Assembly: GCA_963609805.1 (NCBI GenBank)
Contig: CAVDLN010000046.1
Coordinates: 1-12,171, forward strand
DNA from: CAMEON01 sp963609805
GTDB lineage: Bacteria; Bacillota; Clostridia; Oscillospirales; CAG-272
Length of the DNA stretch: 12,171 nt
Reading direction: 5' to 3'
This document shows, one piece after another, positions 1 through 4,828 of the stretch (its first letter is position 1; each line of letters begins with the position of its first letter). The position numbers were made by a program, and so were the translations under genes. A model generated the notes under the pieces. It was given only the letters and a program-made list of their open reading frames with translations. It was not told the origin of the DNA and did no database searches.

Positions 1-293
1 CGACAGAAACGGCAACGGAAAAACCGGAGGATCCGACAGAAACGGCAACGGAAAAGCCGGAAGATCCGACTGAGACGGCAACGCAGAAGCCGGAGGACTC
101 CGCCGAAGAGGCGTCTGTGACCGCCGAACCGGTATCGGAGACGGTATCCGACACAGACGCGGGAACGTCATCGGAGACGGAAACCGCGACAGGCAGTACT
201 GCCGGTGGCTGTTCGTCCGCGCTCGGACTCGGAAGCGGCATTGCTCTGCTGGCTGCTGCCACTGTATGCCTGACTCGGAAACGACGCAGATAA
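1..293 (+). CDS. C-terminal end of a cell-surface protein with Pro/Thr/Glu repeats and a C-terminal membrane anchor (5' end outside window)
   Basis: The reading frame is open from the window edge to TAA at 291-293, giving about 96 residues. It begins with three tandem 11-residue repeats of the form TETATEKPEDP, then a Ser/Thr/Glu-rich low-complexity linker. It ends with a Gly-Gly-Cys-Ser-Ser stretch, one hydrophobic helix of about 17 residues and a basic tail (RKRRR). Linker, hydrophobic helix and positive tail form the usual layout of a wall-spanning stalk with a C-terminal membrane anchor in Gram-positive bacteria. No LPXTG sortase motif is present; the Gly-Cys-Ser segment sits where one would be expected. 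The catalytic or binding domain is upstream of the window, so the function is unknown. A terminator follows at 336-370. Surface location is well supported; specific function cannot be given. Confidence 0.8.
   Translation, partial: TETATEKPEDPTETATEKPEDPTETATQKPEDSAEEASVTAEPVSETVSDTDAGTSSETETATGSTAGGCSSALGLGSGIALLAAATVCLTRKRRR
3..101 (+). repeat. Three tandem 33-bp direct repeats inside the surface-protein gene
   Basis: The units start at 3, 36 and 69 and each encodes TETATEKPEDP or a close variant (the third reads TETATQKPEDS). The first two units differ only at synonymous positions. The third is more diverged, which suggests it is the decaying edge of an array that may continue upstream of the window. 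The period is a multiple of three, so copy-number change would alter stalk length without breaking the frame. Confidence 0.85.
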
Positions 294-335
294 GGGAAAA
301 GGCTCACACGCACATCATCAAAATCAACAAAAAAC

Positions 336-370
336 GGCTTGCAGAGAGGCACTCTCTTTGTAAGCCTTTT
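336..370 (+). terminator. Rho-independent terminator of the surface-protein gene
   Basis: Arms GGCTT..AGAGAG and CTCTCT..AAGCC pair around a short GGCA-type loop with small internal mismatches, and TTTT follows at 367-370. It lies about 45 nt after the TAA at 291-293 and immediately before the promoter of the next gene, so it separates the two transcription units. Confidence 0.7.
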
Positions 371-373
371 CTG

Positions 374-403
374 TTGACTTCTGCGACGAAAATATGTTAT
401 AAT
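374..403 (+). promoter_or_regulatory. Sigma-A promoter of the MATE gene, with extended -10
   Basis: The -35 box TTGACT is at 374-379 and the -10 box TATAAT at 398-403, with an 18-nt spacer. TG at 395-396 gives the extended -10 motif TGnTATAAT. The predicted start near 410 leaves a leader of about 90 nt before ATG 500. That leader contains a small GC hairpin (CCGGG 419-423 pairing with CCCGG 431-435) followed by a T-rich stretch. Confidence 0.8.
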
Positions 404-486
404 CCGTTCCGTGTTCTGCCGGGTAATGAGCCCGGTATTTGTTTGTGGGAACGTGCCGACAGATGCAAGATCGGAAAGCGAAAGAA

Positions 487-491
487 AAGGA
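487..491 (+). promoter_or_regulatory. Ribosome binding site that fixes the MATE start
   Basis: AAGGA lies 8 nt before ATG 500. No comparable site precedes the in-frame ATG at 266, which is also upstream of the promoter, so the longer frame is not the true protein. Confidence 0.75.
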
Positions 492-499
492 ATTATCGC

Positions 500-1849
500 A
501 TGAGAAAAAATCAAAAGGCGGAAATCCGTCTGTCAGATCATTTTACATACGGAAGGCTGCTCCGATTCGTGTTTCCGTCTATCGTTATGATGGTGTTCAC
601 TTCTATTTACGGCGTTGTGGACGGACTGTTTGTCTCCAACTTTGCGGGAAAGGAATCCTTTGCGGCCATCAATCTGGTCATGCCGTTTATTATGGTGCTG
701 GGCGGTATGGGGTTTATGATCGGTACGGGAGGAACCGCTCTGGTTTCGAAGATTATGGGGCAGGGCGAGGAGAAGCGGGCGAACCAAACCTTTTCCATGA
801 TGATATGGGTGACGATTATTTTAGGGGCTGTGCTGACTGCTCTGGGGCTTGCCTTCATGGAGCCGGTTGCCCGGTTTCTGGGCGCAGACGAGAGCACCTT
901 TGACGATTGCGTGCTCTATGGGCGCATTGTGATTGCCTTTACCGTTGCCTTTATGCTCCAGAATGTATTTCAGAGTTTCCTGATTGCCGCGGAGCGCCCC
1001 AAATTGGGATTGGCTGTTACGGTAGCCGCAGGCGTTACCAATATGATACTGGACGCACTGTTTATTGCCGGATTCAGCTGGGGTGTGGCGGGCGCCGCTG
1101 TTGCCACGGGTATCAGCCAGTGCGTCGGCGGTATTATTCCGTTTGTATACTTTCTGCTTCCGAACCGCAGCCGTCTGCGTCTGACCGGGGCACGGCTGCA
1201 GCTCCGCCCTATCCTGCAGGCATGTGGGAACGGGTCGTCCGAGCTGATGAGCAATATTTCCTCCTCCGTCGTGAGTGTGCTGTATAATTTCCAGCTTCTG
1301 AAATATTTTGACGGAAACGACGGTGTTGCGGCATTCGGTGTGCTGATGTACGTACAGTTTATTTTTGTGGCTATCTTTGTCGGCTACTCTGTCGGCTGCG
1401 CACCCATCACATCCTACAGCTACGGCGCGTCCAACCATGCGGAAATGAAAAACATCCTTCGGAAAAGTCTGATTCTCATGGGAGGATCCGGCGTTCTTCT
1501 GACCGGTGCCGCCATCGCCCTGGCGGTTCCGCTGGCACACCTGTTCGTTGGATATGATGCGGGGCTGTATACGCTGACCGGCCATGCCTTCCGACTGTTC
1601 GCCGCATCCTTCCTGCTGGCCGGATTCAATATCTATATGTCCTCTTTCTTTACCGCACTGAACAACGGCGTGGTGTCGGCTCTTATTTCCTTTTTGCGAA
1701 CGTTGATTTTCCAGACATCGGCGGTTCTGCTTCTCCCCATGCTGCTGGGGCAGGACGGAATCTGGTGGGCCGTTACGCTGGCAGAGGTATGCGCGTTTGT
1801 CATTTCCGTTTCGTTCCTGATTGCCAAGCGGAAAAAATATCGGTACTGA
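500..1849 (+). CDS. MATE-family multidrug/metabolite efflux transporter
   Basis: This is a 449-residue integral membrane protein of the MATE superfamily (MOP clan), which exports cationic drugs or metabolites using a Na+ or H+ gradient. The length and the pattern of about 12 hydrophobic segments in two homologous halves fit the family. The N-terminal half carries the typical early segments VFPSIVMMVFTSIYGVVDGLF and the Gly-rich FMIGTGGTALVSKIMGQG loop; the second half begins near residue 230 with a matching repeat. The overall style resembles MepA/NorM-like proteins of Firmicutes. ATG 500 is chosen because AAGGA is 8 nt upstream and the promoter is at 374-403; an open frame reaching back to 266 is non-coding leader. 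The gene is alone in its transcription unit, with no neighbouring regulator to hint at substrate. The substrate cannot be told from sequence. Confidence 0.93.
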   Translation: MRKNQKAEIRLSDHFTYGRLLRFVFPSIVMMVFTSIYGVVDGLFVSNFAGKESFAAINLVMPFIMVLGGMGFMIGTGGTALVSKIMGQGEEKRANQTFSMMIWVTIILGAVLTALGLAFMEPVARFLGADESTFDDCVLYGRIVIAFTVAFMLQNVFQSFLIAAERPKLGLAVTVAAGVTNMILDALFIAGFSWGVAGAAVATGISQCVGGIIPFVYFLLPNRSRLRLTGARLQLRPILQACGNGSSELMSNISSSVVSVLYNFQLLKYFDGNDGVAAFGVLMYVQFIFVAIFVGYSVGCAPITSYSYGASNHAEMKNILRKSLILMGGSGVLLTGAAIALAVPLAHLFVGYDAGLYTLTGHAFRLFAASFLLAGFNIYMSSFFTALNNGVVSALISFLRTLIFQTSAVLLLPMLLGQDGIWWAVTLAEVCAFVISVSFLIAKRKKYRY

Positions 1850-1877
1850 CGCGGAACGCGTTCCCGATCGAAAATAA

Positions 1878-1914
1878 AACGCCGCAGGCTGTCCTTCTGG
1901 ATGCCTGCGGCGTT
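1878..1914 (-). terminator. Strong hairpin terminator facing left (minus strand), just after the MATE gene
   Basis: A perfect 12-bp stem, AACGCCGCAGGC at 1878-1889 with GCCTGCGGCGTT at 1903-1914, encloses a 13-nt loop. On the minus strand the stem is followed by TTTTATTTT, a good U-tract. On the plus strand it is followed by CCCGTATG, a poor one. The element is therefore best built to stop leftward transcription, although no recognised leftward gene other than the already terminated tRNA lies upstream. It may also serve as a weak 3' stem for the MATE mRNA. Confidence 0.7.
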
Positions 1915-2082
1915 CCCGTATGCGCCGTCCGCGGCAATGACCCCGGGAGATGCCGAAAAGCCAGGTCACAACAGCGCAGGCTTTCACGAACGGGCTGTTG
2001 GCAGAAAGGGACTCATCTCGCCTGCGGGCTCGGTCAGGATCGGCATCACTGCCGTCCCGCTCGAGTCCCCTCGGAGAAAAAC
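1915..2082. other. Hairpin-rich non-coding segment (candidate structured RNA, minus strand)
   Basis: This stretch of about 170 bp carries no credible gene. It holds nested inverted repeats: 2008-2014 with 2063-2069 (GGGACTC/GAGTCCC), 2024-2028 with 2056-2060 (GCGGG/CCCGC), and 2041-2045 with 2050-2054 (CGGCA/TGCCG). Read on the minus strand, the innermost loop is GTGA, a GNRA tetraloop. A further 7-bp stem pairs 1969-1975 with 1994-2000 (CAACAGC/GCTGTTG). The minus-strand terminator at 1878-1914 would give such an RNA a 3' end. No promoter is seen directly upstream, so it would depend on readthrough from the tRNA unit. I do not recognise the family. Confidence 0.35.
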
Positions 2083-2110
2083 AAAACAGACGCCAATCGA
2101 CGTCTGTTTT
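2083..2110 (-). terminator. Bidirectional terminator after tRNA-Ser
   Basis: AAAACAGACG at 2083-2092 pairs perfectly with CGTCTGTTTT at 2101-2110 around an 8-nt loop. On the minus strand TTTTGTTTTT follows, terminating the tRNA transcript 6 nt past its CCA end. On the plus strand TTTTGCTTTT follows, so it can also stop rightward transcription coming from the MATE gene. Confidence 0.85.
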
Positions 2111-2115
2111 GCTTT

Positions 2116-2204
2116 TGGCGGAGAGAGAGGGATTCGAACCCTCGGTACATTGCTGTACACCTGATTTCGAGTCAGGGCCGTTATAACCACTTCGATATCT
2201 CTCC
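2116..2204 (-). tRNA. tRNA-Ser(CGA)
   Basis: Read on the minus strand, the acceptor arms GGAGAGA and TCTCTCC pair, followed by discriminator G and an encoded CCA at 2118-2116. The anticodon arm is CCTGA-CTCGAAA-TCAGG with anticodon CGA, reading UCG serine codons. The T arm is GAGGG-TTCGAAT-CCCTC. The long variable arm (TGTACA..TGTAC) is the class II hallmark of serine tRNAs. The length of 89 nt including CCA fits. It has its own promoter at 2234-2262 and terminator at 2083-2110. Confidence 0.96.
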
Positions 2205-2233
2205 GTACTGCTCTTCTTTACCGAAGCCGTATT

Positions 2234-2262
2234 ATTTTACCACTTATCCATGAAAATAGCAA
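2234..2262 (-). promoter_or_regulatory. Promoter of tRNA-Ser
   Basis: On the minus strand the -35 box TTGCTA (2262-2257) and -10 box TAAAAT (2239-2234) are separated by 17 nt, with a predicted start near 2227, about 23 nt before the mature tRNA. The -35 box overlaps the left arm of an 8-bp hairpin (2259-2266 pairing with 2278-2285, GCAATACC/GGTATTGC) with T-rich flanks. Confidence 0.65.
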
Positions 2263-2303
2263 TACCTTTTTCTGTATGGTATTGCTTTTTGAAAAGCGGG
2301 CAG

Positions 2304-2351
2304 TATAAAACACGGGACAAGGTGCCGCGGGGATGCACCTTGCCCCGCGTT
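2304..2351 (-). terminator. Terminator of the P-type ATPase gene
   Basis: A long stem pairs 2309-2325 with 2335-2351 around a 9-nt loop. The two non-canonical positions (2317 with 2343, and 2312 with 2348) are A-C mismatches in plus-strand RNA but become U-G wobbles in minus-strand RNA, so the element is tuned for leftward transcripts. TTTTATA follows on the minus strand. It begins about 50 nt after the ATPase stop codon. A run of seven T on the plus side means it could also act rightward. Confidence 0.88.
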
Positions 2352-2403
2352 TTTTTCGGTCCCGATGCCGCATGCTTTTCGTCTGCCGAATAAATCAGCG
2401 GTT

Positions 2404-4278
2404 TTAAGCCTTTTTCTTTCTCCATTTCAGCAGAAGTGCCGAATTTGCGATAACGAGAACCGATCCCGCATTGTGCACGAGCGCGCCCACAACGGGATTC
2501 AGCGTACCGACAATTGCCAGTGTAATCGCGACAAAGTTCAGCGTCATCGAAAAAATCATATTGAGCTTTATGGTTGCCATCATGCGGCCGGACAGGGCCA
2601 CCAGATGCGGGAGCTCTTTGACTTCATCATCCACCAGGGCAATATCCGCCGCCTCTACGGCAATGTCGCTGCCTACACCGCCCATGGCGATACCGACATC
2701 CGCTTTTTTCAGGGCCGGCGCGTCATTTACACCGTCCCCGATCATGCAGACCGGCATATTTTCGCTCTGGTATTCGCCGATATATTTCAGCTTATCCTCC
2801 GGCAGGCAGTTGGCGCGCACCTCACGGATATGCAGTTGCCCGGCAATGCTTCGTGCGGCATTTTCATTATCTCCGGTAAGCAGAACCGGCTCCACCCCGA
2901 GTCGGTTGAGCGAATCAACCATGGCGGGGCTCTCCTCCCGCAGTGTATCGGACAGTGCGAGGTATCCGATAAGCTGTCCGTCTGCAGCCACATAGGTGAC
3001 AGTGCACCCCCGGCGCAGATACTCCTCCGCATCGCACGGCATCATTTCAATGCCGTGTTCCCGCAGCAGTTCGGGGTTTCCGGCAAGAACGGTTTTGCCG
3101 TCAACCGTTGCGCGCACGCCGCGCCCTGGAATCATACAAAAATCCGCGGCCCCGGCAACCTCGGCTCCCGTCTTTCGGTAACAGCTCACGATTGCTTTCC
3201 CCAGCGGATGCTCGGAGAACTGCTCCGCGGACGCCGTCAGCCGGTAAATTTCGTCCCTGTCATAGGCACCCGAAACGCTTTCCGCCGTAACGACCTCCGG
3301 CATTCCGTACGTCAGCGTCCCCGTTTTGTCAAAGGCGATAACTTTGGCTTTTGACAGCCTTTCCAGTGCGTCGCCCTCACGTACCAGAAATCCGTGTCTG
3401 GTTGCGTTGCCGATGGCAGCCATGATGGCAGTCGGTGTTGCCAATACCAGAGCGCAGGGGCAAAATACGACGAGAATCGTAACGGCACGGATAATTTTCC
3501 CGGTAATCAGCCATGTCAGGGCGGCGGCTGAAAGTGCAATGACCACAATCCACGTTGCCCAACGATCCGCAAGACCGACAATTTTCGCCTTTCCCGCATC
3601 CGCCGACTGCACCAGCCGAATCATCCGCTGAATGGAGCTGTCCTCGCCTACCTTGGTTGCCTCCATCTCAAAAGTTCCGAATTGATTGACCGTTCCGCTG
3701 GACACGGTATCGCCGACGGTTTTATCCACCGGCAGGGATTCCCCCGTCATGACGGCCTGATTGACCGAAGTTTGCCCGGCCGTAATCACCCCGTCGACAG
3801 GGACACTTTCGCCCGGCAGTACACGGATGCGATCCCCAACGCAGACCTGCTCGGCGGGAAGGATTATCTCTTTTCCGTCTCGCAGAACTCTTGCTGTCTG
3901 CGGCGTCAGGTGTACCAGTTTTTCAATGCCTGCGCGCGCCCTTGCAACGGTCAATTCCTCCAGCAGAGCACCGAGCTGCATAATGAAAGCCACCTCGCCG
4001 GCAGCGAAATCCTCACCGATACACACAGAGGCCACCAGAGCAATGGAGACAAGCACATCCGCCTTGATGTCAAACGCCGTAACAAGGCCTATAATCGACT
4101 CCAGAATTATCGGCACACCGCACAGAACAATGGAAATCCATGCCATATCAAACGGAAACGGGCGGAATTTCACAAGGCTGCAGATGACAGCCGCACCGGA
4201 GAGGACAAGCAGAACGATGTCCTTTTTTATCCCGCCGACAGACAGCAGGTGCTCCAGCTTTTTCATAGTTTTTTTCAT
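2404..4278 (-). CDS. P1B-type heavy-metal-exporting ATPase (CsoR-linked, probably copper)
   Basis: This 624-residue membrane pump uses ATP to export a soft or transition-metal ion. Motifs in order are the actuator TGES (178-181), the transport-site CPC in TM6 (273-275), the phosphorylated Asp in DKTGTLT (D317), the P1B-specific HP pair (H357-P358), and GDGVND (514-519). About eight TM helices are visible. No CxxC metal-binding domain precedes TM1, so it is shorter than typical CopA. TM7 (NMIFSMTLNF) lacks the Tyr-Asn of Cu(I) ATPases, and TM8 carries HNAGSVLVIANS instead of MxxSS or the Asp of Zn/Cd pumps, so metal choice is uncertain from the protein alone. The CsoR operator and adjacent Cys-His-Cys CsoR favour Cu(I). 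ATG 4278 is chosen because GAGAGGAG lies 8 nt upstream; the in-frame ATG at 4347 lies within the -35 box, before the transcription start. Confidence 0.93.
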   Translation of the reverse strand: MKKTMKKLEHLLSVGGIKKDIVLLVLSGAAVICSLVKFRPFPFDMAWISIVLCGVPIILESIIGLVTAFDIKADVLVSIALVASVCIGEDFAAGEVAFIMQLGALLEELTVARARAGIEKLVHLTPQTARVLRDGKEIILPAEQVCVGDRIRVLPGESVPVDGVITAGQTSVNQAVMTGESLPVDKTVGDTVSSGTVNQFGTFEMEATKVGEDSSIQRMIRLVQSADAGKAKIVGLADRWATWIVVIALSAAALTWLITGKIIRAVTILVVFCPCALVLATPTAIMAAIGNATRHGFLVREGDALERLSKAKVIAFDKTGTLTYGMPEVVTAESVSGAYDRDEIYRLTASAEQFSEHPLGKAIVSCYRKTGAEVAGAADFCMIPGRGVRATVDGKTVLAGNPELLREHGIEMMPCDAEEYLRRGCTVTYVAADGQLIGYLALSDTLREESPAMVDSLNRLGVEPVLLTGDNENAARSIAGQLHIREVRANCLPEDKLKYIGEYQSENMPVCMIGDGVNDAPALKKADVGIAMGGVGSDIAVEAADIALVDDEVKELPHLVALSGRMMATIKLNMIFSMTLNFVAITLAIVGTLNPVVGALVHNAGSVLVIANSALLLKWRKKKA

Positions 4279-4286
4279 TGTCACGG

Positions 4287-4294
4287 CTCCTCTC
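4287..4294 (-). promoter_or_regulatory. Ribosome binding site of the ATPase gene
   Basis: GAGAGGAG on the minus strand is 8 nt from ATG 4278 and directly abuts the CsoR operator at 4296-4313. This decides the start against the longer open frame that begins at 4347. Confidence 0.85.
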
Positions 4295-4295
4295 T

Positions 4296-4313
4296 TATAC
4301 CCTACGGGGTATA
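4296..4313 (-). promoter_or_regulatory. CsoR-type operator at the ATPase promoter
   Basis: A perfect 7-bp inverted repeat, TATACCC-TACG-GGGTATA, occupies the predicted +1 to about +17 region just past the -10 box. It matches the known CsoR/RcnR-family operator pattern of a GC-rich core flanked by TA-rich arms (TACCC..GGGTA). Bound CsoR would block initiation. Confidence 0.85.
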
Positions 4314-4318
4314 GGTAT

Positions 4319-4347
4319 ATTATACACGGACAGACAGGTTTTGTCAA
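4319..4347 (-). promoter_or_regulatory. Consensus sigma-A promoter of the ATPase gene
   Basis: On the minus strand TTGACA (4347-4342) and TATAAT (4324-4319) are perfect consensus boxes with a 17-nt spacer. The predicted start is near 4312, inside the operator. A promoter this strong needs tight repression, which the adjacent CsoR site provides. Confidence 0.92.
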
Positions 4348-4389
4348 TAGGAATGTTATAAAACGGGAGCACCTTTTGTTGGAAACTTC

Positions 4390-4665
4390 TTATTGCATAT
4401 TGGCAAAGCGTTCTACCGCCTTTGTAAAGCTTTCGATCGTTTTGTCCGCATCCCCGTGTTCAATACCATCCCGGACACAGTGCCTGATGTGTCCCTCCAG
4501 CACAACCTTTCCGCAGCCGTTGAGTGCCGACTTGGCCGCGCTGATTTGTGACAGAACATCCTCGCAGGGGACATCCTCGTCAATCATTCTGTCGATCGCC
4601 TGAATCTGACCGATGATTTTTCTGAGCCTGCGGTGCAGATTCTCGGAATCCATACATTGTTTCAT
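4390..4665 (-). CDS. csoR: CsoR-family copper-sensing transcriptional repressor
   Basis: This 91-residue all-helical repressor binds operator DNA when metal-free and releases it when Cu(I) binds. The family ligand set is visible: Cys34 in VPCEDVL, His59 and Cys63 in EGHIRHCV, matching the Cys-His-Cys (x-H/C-C) fingerprint of Cu(I) sensors rather than the His-rich RcnR or the Cys-Cys persulfide sensor CstR. The N-terminal LHRRLRKIIGQIQAIDRMI segment is the family's DNA-contacting helix 1. An extra Cys4 and Cys51 are outside the known site. ATG 4665 is preferred because GGAGG (4671-4675) is 5 nt upstream. The in-frame ATG at 4677 lies inside the operator at about +16 with no ribosome site. The gene precedes the ATPase by 111 nt on the same strand, has its own promoter and operator, and is therefore autoregulated. 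Confidence 0.95.
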   Translation of the reverse strand: MKQCMDSENLHRRLRKIIGQIQAIDRMIDEDVPCEDVLSQISAAKSALNGCGKVVLEGHIRHCVRDGIEHGDADKTIESFTKAVERFANMQ

Positions 4666-4670
4666 TTTTT

Positions 4671-4675
4671 CCTCC
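4671..4675 (-). promoter_or_regulatory. Ribosome binding site that fixes the csoR start
   Basis: GGAGG on the minus strand with an A5 spacer before ATG 4665. It directly abuts the operator, giving a leader of only about 27 nt. Confidence 0.85.
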
Positions 4676-4692
4676 ATACCGTTAGGGGGTAT
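4676..4692 (-). promoter_or_regulatory. CsoR-type operator at the csoR promoter (imperfect)
   Basis: On the plus strand this reads ATACC-GTTAGGG-GGTAT: the outer 5-bp arms are symmetric but the core is not, unlike the perfect site before the ATPase. It lies over the predicted csoR transcription start, so CsoR should control its own gene, perhaps more weakly. Confidence 0.75.
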
Positions 4693-4698
4693 ATGTAT

Positions 4699-4727
4699 AT
4701 ATTAGCATAAAAAAGAAATTCTGTCAA
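4699..4727 (-). promoter_or_regulatory. Sigma-A promoter of csoR
   Basis: On the minus strand TTGACA (4727-4722) and TAATAT (4704-4699) are 17 nt apart, with TG one base before the -10 box (extended -10). The predicted start is near 4692, at the edge of the operator. Confidence 0.88.
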
Positions 4728-4773
4728 GCTGTCAAACGGTCAAACGTGATTCCGTTCGGGTGTCGAATCCGCT

Positions 4774-4816
4774 AAAAAAGGATGCTGAAAAACTCAAAAT
4801 AAGTTTTCCGGCACCC
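4774..4816 (-). terminator. Terminator of the pgi/sulfatase operon
   Basis: On the minus strand GGGTGC..GAAAACT pairs with AGTTTTTC..GCATCC (4816-4780), with a small internal mismatch and a G-U pair, followed by TTTTTT (4779-4774). It lies 13 nt after the sulfatase stop codon. Confidence 0.82.
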
Positions 4817-4828
4817 TCTTTATTGCCG

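Noticed and set aside
1..101. Tandem 33-bp repeats as a CRISPR array
   Set aside because: The units are directly adjacent without spacers and are in frame in a coding region.
266..499. N-terminal extension of the MATE frame back to ATG 266
   Set aside because: It overlaps the surface-gene stop, the terminator and the MATE promoter; the residues are basic low-quality sequence not typical of MATE proteins, and the ribosome site fits ATG 500.
1853..1864. 12-bp palindrome GGAACGCGTTCC just after the MATE stop
   Set aside because: It is a single short palindrome at a 3' end, with no promoter next to it; no support for an operator or attachment site.
821..1987. 388-aa open frame on the minus strand opposite the MATE gene
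   Set aside because: Its Cys/Arg/Gln/His-rich composition with no recognisable domain is typical of an antisense shadow; the plus frame encodes a clear transporter.
1765..2253. Several small open frames over the tRNA, yielding peptides such as GERGIRTLGT and REGFEPS
   Set aside because: These are classic spurious translations of a serine tRNA gene and its flanks, common as false proteins in databases.
4279..4347. 23-residue upstream extension of the ATPase
   Set aside because: It would begin inside the -35 box, upstream of the predicted transcription start, and covers the operator.
4666..4677. Four-residue upstream extension of CsoR from ATG 4677
   Set aside because: This ATG lies in the operator with no ribosome site; GGAGG is correctly spaced for ATG 4665.
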